A program made the position numbers and the translations under genes. DNA of 34,515 nucleotides, taken from NCBI GenBank assembly GCA_944385925.1, contig CALWZE010000086.1, forward strand, positions 1 to 34,515, given 5' to 3'. Within the stretch, counting starts at the first letter, position 1. Each line of letters starts with the position of its first letter. The DNA comes from an uncultured Clostridia bacterium (lineage in GTDB: Bacteria > Bacillota > Clostridia > Oscillospirales > Ruminococcaceae). The notes under the pieces were generated by a model, which saw only the letters and a list, made by a program, of their open reading frames with translations, ran no database searches and was not told where the DNA came from. Shown here one piece after another: positions 17,012-24,682 of the stretch.

Positions 17012-17215
17012 ATGACGGTTACCAAAGACAGCCTGATCGGTGATGTGCTGGATTACGATGTGAATACGGCAGAATTTTTCTTTGCAATCGGCATGCACTG
17101 CCTCGGCTGCCCCAGCTCGCGCGGGGAGAGCATTGAGCAGGCCTGCGCGGTGCACGGCACCGATGCGGACGAGCTGGTCGCAAAGATCAACGACTATTTT
17201 GCCGGCAAGCAGTAA
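17012..17215 (+). CDS. DUF1858 small redox-disulfide protein
   Basis: A 67-residue protein with an AAAGGAG site 8 bases before the ATG. It matches the DUF1858 / hybrid-cluster-protein-associated redox disulfide domain: an N-terminal DSLIGDVL segment and CLGC (Cys30, Cys33) followed by PSS and a helical tail. The Cys pair is thought to act in thiol or nitrogen-oxide stress chemistry, but no substrate is established. It stands alone with its own promoter and terminator. No hybrid cluster protein gene is in view. Confidence 0.9.
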   Translation: MTVTKDSLIGDVLDYDVNTAEFFFAIGMHCLGCPSSRGESIEQACAVHGTDADELVAKINDYFAGKQ

Positions 17216-17241
17216 AACAGGGCGCAAAGCCTGATGCGGGC

Positions 17242-17292
17242 CGCGGCGCAGCGTTCGGTCATCTTCCGGCGCCGCGCCGCGTTTCGCTTTTT
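17242..17292 (+). terminator. Terminator after the DUF1858 gene
   Basis: CGCGGCGC (17242-17249) pairs with GCGCCGCG (17274-17281). Past one mismatch there are three further pairs and a 16-base loop. Then TTTCGC and a run of six T. Confidence 0.65.
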
Positions 17293-17373
17293 TCCATTTA
17301 TCTATTTTTGTTTTTTGCCTGTCCGTATTTTAAGCAAGCCTTTTACGGCTGAAAACGGGTTGTTGGTGAGTTT

Positions 17374-18084
17374 ATGCAGAGAAAAACAGGAGAAAAAATC
17401 CCGCGCCTGTCCAGAAGGCTTCTGTGCGCGGCGTCTTTGGTGCGCCGCGGGGCTCGTGCAGCGGACGTCGGCTGTGATCACGGTAAACTTGCCGCATGGC
17501 TGATCTGTTCAGGACAGGCGAGTTCGGTTGTGGCGACCGATATAAATCCGCTGCCGCTGCAAAAGGCGCAGGAGCTTTTTCGCGGCCTCGGAATAGAAGA
17601 CCGTACCCGCACCGTTCTGTGCGCGGGATTGGACGGCGTTTTGCCGAATGAGGCACAGGACATCGTCATTGCCGGTATCGGCAGCGAGGTCACCACCGGA
17701 ATTATTCAGAACGCGTCCTGGCTCAAAGAGGAGGACAGACGGCTGATTCTGGTACCGGCGTCCCATCATGAGCGGGTGCGCGCCTTTTTGTACCGGCAGG
17801 GGTATGAGCTGCTTTCCGAGCAGGCGGTCTTTGAAGCGGGTCACTGCTACAGCGTTATGCACGCCCGGTTTTGCGGCTGTACACGGGAAATTTTCCCCGC
17901 CTTTGCGGCGCTTGGACTCATCCGTCCGCAGCAGGGCGCGGACGCTGCGGCTTATTGCGCGCGGGAACTCGAGAAAGCCCGGCGGGTGCGGCAGAATACC
18001 AACGATCCGCAAAAAGCTTTCCGCGCCCAGCAGGTGGAGAACTTTATTCTGGCCGAATTGGGCCAGTCAACGGACGGCTTGTAA
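17374..18084 (+). CDS. trmK: tRNA (adenine(22)-N1)-methyltransferase TrmK
   Basis: A 236-residue Rossmann-type methyltransferase. The SAM-binding motif I is ADVGCDHGKLAAWL (about 30-43). ATDINPLPLQKA (about 54-65) is motif II and IAGIGSEVTTGI (about 93-104) replaces the usual IAGMGG motif IV. The C-terminal part is a helical coiled-coil-like tail. The enzyme methylates A22 of tRNA with SAM. A nif3 gene follows, as trmK is followed by yqfO in Bacillus, but here a 450-base gap separates them. The ribosome binding site is poor (GGTGAG, 4 bases from the ATG). Confidence 0.9.
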   Translation: MQRKTGEKIPRLSRRLLCAASLVRRGARAADVGCDHGKLAAWLICSGQASSVVATDINPLPLQKAQELFRGLGIEDRTRTVLCAGLDGVLPNEAQDIVIAGIGSEVTTGIIQNASWLKEEDRRLILVPASHHERVRAFLYRQGYELLSEQAVFEAGHCYSVMHARFCGCTREIFPAFAALGLIRPQQGADAAAYCARELEKARRVRQNTNDPQKAFRAQQVENFILAELGQSTDGL

Positions 18085-18536
18085 TTGGGCGGCCAATGCG
18101 CTTTTCCCCTTATCGGTTCAGGCAAAAGATGATCTCAGGCCGAACTTTGGCGCACAAAACAGCTATTGCCTGAAGCAAGGCAAATGAAAAACAAAGGCCG
18201 GATCGGGACGCGCATGGCAAAAAAACTGCCTCATTGCGGAAACCGGAAAGATAAGACATATCTCCTTAAGGTTCGTTGTCGGGGATGTGATTCCTGTTTT
18301 ATAATCTTTGGTACAGGCCGCTTAATATGGGAAAAAGCGGGCGAACATAAAACACCTATAAGCGAACATCCGCCTGCCGGGGCGAATCTGCACTGGCGAA
18401 AGCACGGCTGCGGACGACCTGGAAAGCGCGGGCAAATTGCCGGGCCAATCTGTACCGGTGAAAGGGTGCTCGCGGAAAGATAAATGGGCAAACCGGAAAA
18501 GAGTTTCTGTTTGCCAAAGCAAACGAAGGAGCAACT
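18085..18536 (+). other. Non-coding stretch between trmK and nif3
   Basis: No convincing gene in 452 bases. An ATTGG-GCGG-CCAAT mini-hairpin follows the trmK stop (18084-18098 region). An imperfect direct repeat is present: GCCGGGGCGAATCTGCACTG starting at about 18378 resembles GCCGGGCCAATCTGTACCGG at about 18438. Just before nif3 lie two overlapping hairpins, described separately. Confidence 0.5.
18487..18531 (+). promoter_or_regulatory. Mutually exclusive hairpins before the nif3 ribosome binding site
   Basis: GGCAAAC (18487-18493) can pair with GTTTGCC (18509-18515). The same GTTTGC (18509-18514) can instead pair with GCAAAC (18519-18524) around a CAAA loop. The second hairpin ends one base before GAAGGAG (18525-18531). 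Only one can form at a time, so the leader could switch; a ligand or function is not known. Confidence 0.4.
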
Positions 18537-19283
18537 ATGATTACGGCAAAAAAACTGAACGAACTTTTAAATAAAATTGCGCCCTACGAGCTGGCGGAGA
18601 GCTGGGACAACTGCGGCCTGCTCATTGATTGCGGCGGCCAGACCGATAAGGTGCTTTTTGCCCTTGATCTGACCGCGGAGGTTGTCCAGGAGGCGGCCGC
18701 GCGCGGCTGCGGGGCGATCATCACCCACCATCCGGCAATTTTTCAGGGGGTGAAAGCGCTTGCCGAGGGGGACCCGGTACTTGCTGCCGCCAAAGCGGGA
18801 GTCTCGGTGCTTAGCGCGCACACCTGTTTTGATGCGGCGCAGGGCGGCGTGAACGATTGCCTGTGCGAGCTGCTGGGCCTGCAGGAGGTCGAACTGTTCG
18901 CAGGCATGGGCCGCGGCGGCAAAATCGAAAAGATCGAACCGGCTGCGTTTGCGGCGCTGGTTCGGGAAAAACTTGGCTGCGGCCCTGTGCGGTATGTGGA
19001 CGGCGGCCGCCCCATCGAACGGGTTGCGGTTATCGGCGGCGCGGCGGGCGAGTTTGTCGGTCAGGCGAGCTGGCTCGGCTACGACGCTTATCTGACAGGA
19101 GAGCTCAAGCATCACGAGGCGATTTACGCCCGCCAGCTGGGGCTTACGGTCGTGGCGGCGGGACATTACGAGACGGAAAATCCCGCTATGGAAAAAATGC
19201 GCCAGGCAATGGAGCGGGAGTTGGACGGCGCGGCAGAGTGCCTGTTAAGCGAGTGCTGCGCAAATCCGCTTGGAACGGCTTGA
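18537..19283 (+). CDS. Nif3-like dinuclear metal-centre protein (YqfO family)
   Basis: A 248-residue protein of the NIF3/DUF34 family. The metal-binding motifs are present: ITHHPAIFQG (60-69), AHTCFDAAQGGVND (94-107), and near the C-terminus GELKHHEA plus AAGHYETENPAMEKM. It lacks the inserted domain of Bacillus YqfO, so it is the short form. Members form hexameric toroids with a di-metal site. A GTP cyclohydrolase I-like or salvage activity has been proposed but the role is unsettled. The ATG follows AAGGAG by five bases. It is the neighbour of trmK, as in many Firmicutes. An A/T hairpin, CGTTTTTG/CAAAAACG (19286-19306), follows the stop. Confidence 0.92.
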   Translation: MITAKKLNELLNKIAPYELAESWDNCGLLIDCGGQTDKVLFALDLTAEVVQEAAARGCGAIITHHPAIFQGVKALAEGDPVLAAAKAGVSVLSAHTCFDAAQGGVNDCLCELLGLQEVELFAGMGRGGKIEKIEPAAFAALVREKLGCGPVRYVDGGRPIERVAVIGGAAGEFVGQASWLGYDAYLTGELKHHEAIYARQLGLTVVAAGHYETENPAMEKMRQAMERELDGAAECLLSECCANPLGTA

Positions 19284-19481
19284 CTCGTTTTTGGCTTGCA
19301 AAAACGGGCGCGGGACACCGGCTTTTTAATCCAAAAAATTTTTTCGGCGTCTTTTGCTTTTAGGATCGGAACAAATAACAATGCTTGTTTGCAGGCCGCG
19401 CAACATTAAAACAGGCGCATAGCAGATAAGGAATACAGAGATCAACAGGCGGCATACTTTTGCCGCGGCGAGGTTAAAATC

Positions 19482-21227
19482 ATGGCTTTGGATGCAGCAA
19501 CGCTGTTTGTGACGGCGCGGGAACTGGAAAAGGAACTGATCGGCGCACGGGTCGATAAGCTCTATATGCCGACGAGGGACGAGGCGCTTTTCTCGCTTCG
19601 CACCCAGAACGGGTCAAAAAAGCTTCTTGTGTCCGCGCGGTCGGGCAGCGCGCGGGTTCATCTGACCGAAGAGGAATTTGAAAATCCGGCTGTGCCCCCC
19701 AGCTTCTGCATGCTGCTGCGCAAATACCTTGCAAGCGGACGGATTACCGGCGTGCGCACAGTGGACGGGGAACGCATCCTCTTTATTGATTTTGACACCC
19801 TCAATGAGATGGGCGACCGCGTGCCGGTGACCATGTCGGTCGAGCTGATGGGGCGTTACTGCAATCTGGTCCTGATCAATCAGCACGGCAAGGTGATTGA
19901 CGCGCTTAAGCGGATCGACGCCGACGCTTCCCAGGTGCGGCAGCTGCTGCCCGGACTGCCCTTCACCATGCCGCCGATGCAGGAAAAACTGCATTTTCTG
20001 AGCGCCGAACCGCAGCAGATCGCCGCGCGGGCGCTTGGAATGGCGCGGCCGCTTTCCGCGGCACTGCTTGCTTCGGTTGTCGGAATCGGCCCGGCGCTCT
20101 GCCGCGAGATCGCTTATCGGACAGATCCTGCCGACCCGGACGCCGACCGGCTTGCGCCGGAAAAGCAGCAAAGACTGGTTCAGGCGATCCAATTGGTGCG
20201 GGAGGCAGCGCTCGGAAAGGGCGCGCAGCTCTGCGCGATTTATGAGGACGGCCGTCCGGTGGAATTCAGCTTCATAGAGCTGACCCAATATGAAAACTGT
20301 GAAAAGCGTCCTTTTAACAGCATGAGCGCGCTGCTGGACGCCTATTATGCCGAAAAAGACCGAACCGAGCGGATGAAAGCGCGGTCCTATGATCTGTCCC
20401 GTCAGGTGCATGCGCTGGTTGAACGCGCCCAGCGAAAGCAGCAGGCGCGCATGGAAGAACAGCGAAATACCGAGAAATCGGATATAAAACGCCTGTATGG
20501 CGAACTGATCCAGGCCAATCTGCACAATCTGCAAAAAGGGATGAAAAGCGCTGAACTGCTCAATTATTACACAGGCGAAACCATCACCGTGCCGCTGGAT
20601 GTGACCAAAAACCCGATTCAGAACGCGCAGAAATATTTCAAGGACTACCGCAAACTGACGACGGCGGCAAAAATGCTGGAAACGCTGCTTGCAGAGGGCG
20701 CCGCCGAGCTGGAATATCTCCGCTCGGTCCAGTATGAGATTACCGAAGCGCGCACCGAAGAGGATTTTCTGCTTATTCGCAAAGAGCTCAAAGAGGCGGG
20801 ATATCTGCGCGGCTTTAAATACAAGGAGCAGAAACGTCCGCGCAAAATGTCGGAATTTCTGCGGTATCGCACAAGCGAGGGATTCCTTGTACTGGTTGGC
20901 CGCAACAATGCCGCAAACGACAAGCTGACCCTCAAGACCGCCGCAAAACGGGATATCTGGTTTCATGTAAAAAATGCGGCGGGCAGCCATACGGTGCTGG
21001 TAACCGAGAACGAAAAGCCGACCGACCGGGCGATGACCGAGGCGGCTTGTATCGCAGCTTTCCATTCAAGCGTCGGGGGTGGGGACAATATCCCGGTGGA
21101 TTACACCGAAATTAAGAATGTGCGCAAGTCCCCCGGTCAGAAAGCGGGCATGGTGCTGTATGTAAATTATCAGACCGCATTTGTCACCCCGCGCAAAGAG
21201 CAAATTGAACAGATGCGTGAGGGCTGA
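19482..21227 (+). CDS. rqcH: Ribosome quality control protein RqcH (NFACT family)
   Basis: A 581-residue protein. The N-terminal NFACT-N domain begins DAATLFVTARELEKEL and carries the conserved GDR (111-113) needed for tRNA and C-terminal tailing. A helix-hairpin region is followed by a long charged coiled-coil arm (about 290-380). The NFACT-R domain is at the C-terminus, with DIWFHVKNAAGSHTVL (about 491-506). RqcH binds stalled 50S subunits and directs alanine-tail addition to incomplete chains. It is also annotated as a fibronectin-binding protein in older literature. It appears monocistronic with a weak GAGG site 10 bases before the ATG. Confidence 0.95.
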   Translation: MALDAATLFVTARELEKELIGARVDKLYMPTRDEALFSLRTQNGSKKLLVSARSGSARVHLTEEEFENPAVPPSFCMLLRKYLASGRITGVRTVDGERILFIDFDTLNEMGDRVPVTMSVELMGRYCNLVLINQHGKVIDALKRIDADASQVRQLLPGLPFTMPPMQEKLHFLSAEPQQIAARALGMARPLSAALLASVVGIGPALCREIAYRTDPADPDADRLAPEKQQRLVQAIQLVREAALGKGAQLCAIYEDGRPVEFSFIELTQYENCEKRPFNSMSALLDAYYAEKDRTERMKARSYDLSRQVHALVERAQRKQQARMEEQRNTEKSDIKRLYGELIQANLHNLQKGMKSAELLNYYTGETITVPLDVTKNPIQNAQKYFKDYRKLTTAAKMLETLLAEGAAELEYLRSVQYEITEARTEEDFLLIRKELKEAGYLRGFKYKEQKRPRKMSEFLRYRTSEGFLVLVGRNNAANDKLTLKTAAKRDIWFHVKNAAGSHTVLVTENEKPTDRAMTEAACIAAFHSSVGGGDNIPVDYTEIKNVRKSPGQKAGMVLYVNYQTAFVTPRKEQIEQMREG

Positions 21228-21450
21228 TGGCGAACGGCCGACTCTGAAAAATTGTGTTTTTAGATAGCTGATCTGCTCAGATGATTGTGCATGCCGAGGC
21301 AGGCTATGGACCGAAAGAAGCCGCCAATCCGTCCGGTTTCATACAGTGTGAGGGATGTTTTATAAATTAGGATAGACGAGATACGCGTGTATGAATGCGG
21401 CTGCTCATTTTCCGTTAACTTCATTGAAAAACCGTTTGCACAACAAAATA

Positions 21451-21484
21451 AAGCGACTGTAACCTCCCGGTTACAGTCGCTTTT
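21451..21484 (+). terminator. Strong bidirectional-looking terminator
   Basis: Perfect 14-bp stem AAGCGACTGTAACC (21451-21464) / GGTTACAGTCGCTT (21469-21482) with loop TCCC, then TT. It lies 220 bases after the rqcH stop, far for that gene, so a short unannotated RNA may end here. Confidence 0.8.
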
Positions 21485-21859
21485 CTCTATGGGGCAGAAC
21501 AGGCATGAAAAATCTAGAGATGTGGAAACCTATAAGAAAAGAAACATATTTTGGAATACTCAAGAAAAGCGCATAAAATATCCCCAAATAAAGGGACTTT
21601 GCGCAAAATATGCAGTTGAGCATCAGCGCAGCGCCCTTAAGGGATTGCCGCAAAAGGCAGACTCTTAAAGGAACTGTTCAAACCGACGGTTCGCGGCGGT
21701 TTTGATTTATTTTCTTTAGTTCTTTGCGGAAAAGCCGCTGAACAGGCAGATCAAAAACGCTGAGAAGCGGGCGGCAGGCGGGATTGTTCAGGTGGCAAAC
21801 CGGCTGTAGACCTTGTGCGCCTCTTTTTGGAGCTTTAAAACCATTGCCTGTGAAATAGA

Positions 21860-21895
21860 TAAAACCCATCCGCCGGAAGCAGGAAGCGGATGGGT
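21860..21895 (-). terminator. Terminator of the flavin reductase/membrane protein transcript
   Basis: On the minus strand ACCCATCCGC (21895-21886), a 12-base loop, GCGGATGGGT (21873-21864), then TTT and A. It is about 120 bases past the stop at 22016. Confidence 0.75.
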
Positions 21896-22015
21896 AACAA
21901 TTTCATTTAACAGCTCGATGGCCGAGCTGCGGACAGCAAATATATACTGACCTCGAGCAGATTTTTTATGTGCAACTCCAACCTCTGGCGATGCCCAAAC
22001 ACGGGCAGCCAGTTT

Positions 22016-22360
22016 TTAGCGGCGCAGGCGATGCTCGTCTGTGCGCCCGAAGCGAAAGACGAGCCAGCCAAAGAAGCAGCCAATCAGGGCGATAAATCCG
22101 TAAAGCAGCGCGTATACCCAGGCTGAACTGTTGTAAAACAGAAAAATACTGGGCAGAAACAGCAATGCGATCGCAATCGGATAGGCCCAGACAAATCCGG
22201 CTTTGGTTGCGGCGGAAAGAGAACAGGCAACCGTAATCACCGGCAGATAAGCCGCAAGCACGGCGATGCCGCTGCCCGTGTCCCGAATCAGAAGGGGCAG
22301 CAGATACAGGCAGGCCAGGTTAATGACAAAATAAGGAAAGGCTTTTTTAAAATTCTTCAT
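22016..22360 (-). CDS. Small four-helix membrane protein of unknown function
   Basis: A 114-residue protein, AAGGAG 10 bases before the ATG. Four hydrophobic segments (about 8-25, 29-49, 55-76, 80-101) make up nearly the whole chain, ending in a basic RFGRTDEHRLRR tail. No family recognised. It follows the flavin reductase-like gene by 42 bases on the same strand and probably shares its message. Confidence 0.75.
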   Translation of the reverse strand: MKNFKKAFPYFVINLACLYLLPLLIRDTGSGIAVLAAYLPVITVACSLSAATKAGFVWAYPIAIALLFLPSIFLFYNSSAWVYALLYGFIALIGCFFGWLVFRFGRTDEHRLRR

Positions 22361-22402
22361 TTTTGATTTGCTCCTTGCGCCGGACGTCCGGCGATTTTTT
22401 TA

Positions 22403-22915
22403 TTAAGCCTTGCGATATGCGCTCAGAATTTCTCCGATATACATGCGGTGAAAATCTCGATTGGGATAGCTGCGCTCAATGACTGCGGGATCAAGGAAGT
22501 GATCGGGATCAATGTCGTCCGCATACAATTTCCGGCAGACAAAAGTGAGCGAGGCCTGTGCATAAATGGGGGCACCGGTTTCCGAATCGAACTGGACGCT
22601 CAATTTGGTCTGCGAGAGTTTATCTTCCTCCCGGCCGCTCTTTCTGCCCAGCAAAGCAAGATCCTGTCGGTAAGCGTGATCAAAAAAACTCAGGGTATAG
22701 CAGCTTTCCCTTTCAATGAATTCCCGGGTATAGCGCTGCGGGCGGACGTAGACCGTTGTGACCGGCTTATACCACAGGGTGCCAAGACCGCCCCAGGAGA
22801 CGGTCATCATGTTAAAACTGCCTTTTTGACCGGCGGAAAGCAGAGCCCAGCCCTGATCGAGGTCTTGAAAAGGACGCATAGTCAGCGAAAGCGGATCGAT
22901 TTTAGTCAGCGGCAT
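22403..22915 (-). CDS. Flavin reductase-like, FMN-binding protein
   Basis: A 170-residue protein starting MPLTKIDPLSL behind AGGAGG about eight bases upstream; the longer frame to 23017 lacks a site and family match. FNMMTVSWGGLGTLWYKP (about 34-51) and VYVRPQRYTREFIE (about 54-67) are the FMN-phosphate and isoalloxazine binding segments of the flavin reductase-like (DIM6/NTAB) split-barrel fold, and SYTLSFF-type strands follow. Reductase partner and substrate are unknown. Confidence 0.87.
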   Translation of the reverse strand: MPLTKIDPLSLTMRPFQDLDQGWALLSAGQKGSFNMMTVSWGGLGTLWYKPVTTVYVRPQRYTREFIERESCYTLSFFDHAYRQDLALLGRKSGREEDKLSQTKLSVQFDSETGAPIYAQASLTFVCRKLYADDIDPDHFLDPAVIERSYPNRDFHRMYIGEILSAYRKA

Positions 22916-23515
22916 ATGGCTGTCCTCCTGCGTTATTCTATACTCATTATAATCGGCAAATCGGTGTTTGTATACCCGATTCATCCGGGAAATAAAAGGC
23001 CGGCCGGCGGCGATCAACGGCTTTGGAACAAAATCACCGCTGTATCCGGTTGGGTTGGGCTGGGCGAAAAATACGCTTTTCGATTAAAAAGGCGCGTTTG
23101 GGGCGCCGCAGGGGCATATGGAATTATTTTGAAAAAGCACGGCGAATTTTTGTACAAAAACCAATCCGCAGCCGAACCTTGCCGAAAGAGGATGCCTTAA
23201 ACGTGCGGCGAAATAAGCTCCGCAAGGGAGAAATGAGCGGCGCATCCTGCGTGACTTGCTGGAATATGGCTTTTAAATAGTTGTATAAATCCCCGGCCCT
23301 GCCAATGGCTGCGGCCCGCTGCCTTTTCTATTCTTAATGTTTCATATAAATGTGGTTTTGACCGGCTTTTTTCAACGAATTTGCATTCTGTCTTAAAAAC
23401 GTGCGGCCTTAAAAGACTGGAAAAGGATAACTGTGTCGTAAAAGTTGAAAAAAACACATATTTATTATATACTGAACTGGTATATGCGAAAAAACAGGAA
23501 AGGTCTGTTATTCGG
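22916..23515. other. Non-coding stretch between divergent transcripts
   Basis: About 600 bases with no supportable gene. The A/T-rich right end holds the cysteine desulfurase promoter and inverted repeat (23445-23485). Confidence 0.55.
23445..23485 (+). promoter_or_regulatory. Promoter with overlapping inverted repeat, cysteine desulfurase gene
   Basis: TTGAAA (23445-23450), 17-base spacer, TATACT (23468-23473). An inverted repeat ATATAC (23467-23472), seven bases, GTATAT (23480-23485) covers the -10 and the likely transcription start. That position suits a repressor operator. The binding protein is unknown; an Rrf2-type (IscR/CymR-like) regulator is a guess from the gene's function. Confidence 0.55.
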
Positions 23516-24646
23516 ATGATCTATCTCGACAACGCTGCGACGACACGCGTATCGCAACCGGTCGCTGACGCAGTATATGAGGTTTTAACCGAGTGCTTTG
23601 CAAACCCGAGTTCGCTTTACGGCATCGGATTTGAGGCGCAGAAGCGGCTGGAAGCTGCGCGGCGGACGGTTGCGCAGGCGATGGGCGCTTCGCCGGACGA
23701 GGTTTATTTCACCGGTTCCGGCACCGAGGCGAATAATCTGGCGGTGCTTGGCGGCGCACGCGCGCGCAAAGCCTGGGGACGCTCCGTTGTCCTGACCGGG
23801 TTCGAGCATCCGAGCGTGGAACAGTGCGCAAAGGCTTTGAGTCAGGAAGGCTTTGCGGTCAGGCGGATCATGCCGGATCAGAACGGACAGATCGATATCG
23901 ACGAGCTTTTGGGGTCGGTCGGCAAAGATACGGCGCTTGTTGCGGTGATGCATATCAATAATGAGATCGGCACCGTGCTGGATGTGGAATCGATCGCGCG
24001 GCGAATCAAAGAGATCAATCGCCGTACAGCGGTGCATTGCGACAACGTGCAGGGCTTTCTCAAACATCCGGCGCCCCGGCTTGGGGAGGGAATCGATACC
24101 ATGGCGGTCAGCGCCCATAAGATCCATGGTCCCAAAGGGGTTGGCGCGCTCTATGTCCGCAAGGGGCATAATCTGCAAAATGTGTTGTTCGGCGGCTTGC
24201 AGGAACGTGCTCTGCGGCCCGGAACCGAGAATCTGGCTTATGCGGCCGGATTTGCCAAGGCAGTTGAGCTTGCCGCGGCTTCCCGGGTTGAAACCTTTGC
24301 AAAACTGCGCGAAATCAACGACAAATTGCGCGCGCAGGTGACAGCCCTGGACAATGTTCGGATAAATTCGCCTGAAAACAACAGTCCGTATATTCTGAAC
24401 TTCTCGCTGATTGGATATAAAAGCGAAACGCTGCTGCATTTCCTTGAGCAGAAGGAGATTTATGTCTCTGCGGGTTCGGCCTGCAGCAAAGGGGAAAAAA
24501 GCCATACGCTGAGCGCCATGGCCCTGCCCCGCGGAGTAATTGAGGGCGCGGTGCGGGTAAGTTTCAGCGACGAAAACAGCGCACAGGACGCGGAAATGCT
24601 CGCGAAGGCGCTTGCCGAGGCGCAGAGGACGCTGGTGCATAACTGA
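23516..24646 (+). CDS. Cysteine desulfurase partnered with ThiI
   Basis: A 376-residue class V aminotransferase-fold PLP enzyme that takes sulfur from cysteine as a persulfide. The start MIYLDNAATTRVS is the family's N-terminus; a longer frame to 23381 would cover the promoter. Lys202 in SAHKIHGPKG binds PLP, and HCDNVQ carries the cofactor-contact residues. Cys323 in AGSACSKGEKSH is the sulfur-carrying residue. Being 36 bases upstream of thiI, it most resembles the Bacillus NifZ type, which feeds ThiI, rather than the SufS/IscS Fe-S scaffolding enzymes; no iscU/sufU is in view. The AGGAAAGG site is unusually far (about 14 bases) from the ATG. Confidence 0.93.
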   Translation: MIYLDNAATTRVSQPVADAVYEVLTECFANPSSLYGIGFEAQKRLEAARRTVAQAMGASPDEVYFTGSGTEANNLAVLGGARARKAWGRSVVLTGFEHPSVEQCAKALSQEGFAVRRIMPDQNGQIDIDELLGSVGKDTALVAVMHINNEIGTVLDVESIARRIKEINRRTAVHCDNVQGFLKHPAPRLGEGIDTMAVSAHKIHGPKGVGALYVRKGHNLQNVLFGGLQERALRPGTENLAYAAGFAKAVELAAASRVETFAKLREINDKLRAQVTALDNVRINSPENNSPYILNFSLIGYKSETLLHFLEQKEIYVSAGSACSKGEKSHTLSAMALPRGVIEGAVRVSFSDENSAQDAEMLAKALAEAQRTLVHN

Positions 24647-24682
24647 GCGCGCTGCACAATCCAAAACGAAGGAACAGGGAAA

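Larger units (their letters stand above)
21228..22015. other. Non-coding stretch after rqcH
   Basis: About 790 bases without a supportable gene; short open frames here cross the terminators and lack ribosome binding sites. It contains two strong hairpins (21451-21484 and 21864-21895). The A/T-rich part between 21485 and 21860 is unlike the GC-rich genes around it. Confidence 0.5.

Noticed and set aside
18166-18483. A 105-codon Cys/Gly-rich frame before nif3
   Set aside because: No ribosome binding site, odd composition, and it overlaps the imperfect repeat; I treat the stretch as non-coding.
19286-19306. CGTTTTTG/CAAAAACG hairpin after nif3 as a terminator
   Set aside because: The stem is A/T-rich and is followed by GGGCG rather than a T-run.
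19614-21065. A 483-codon minus-strand frame inside rqcH
   Set aside because: It is a shadow frame; rqcH on the plus strand is conserved along its whole length.
21387-21668. A 93-codon frame after rqcH
   Set aside because: It runs through a perfect terminator hairpin and has no family match or ribosome binding site.
23585-24664. A 359-codon minus-strand frame opposite the cysteine desulfurase gene
   Set aside because: Antisense shadow with no ribosome binding site and no recognisable domain.
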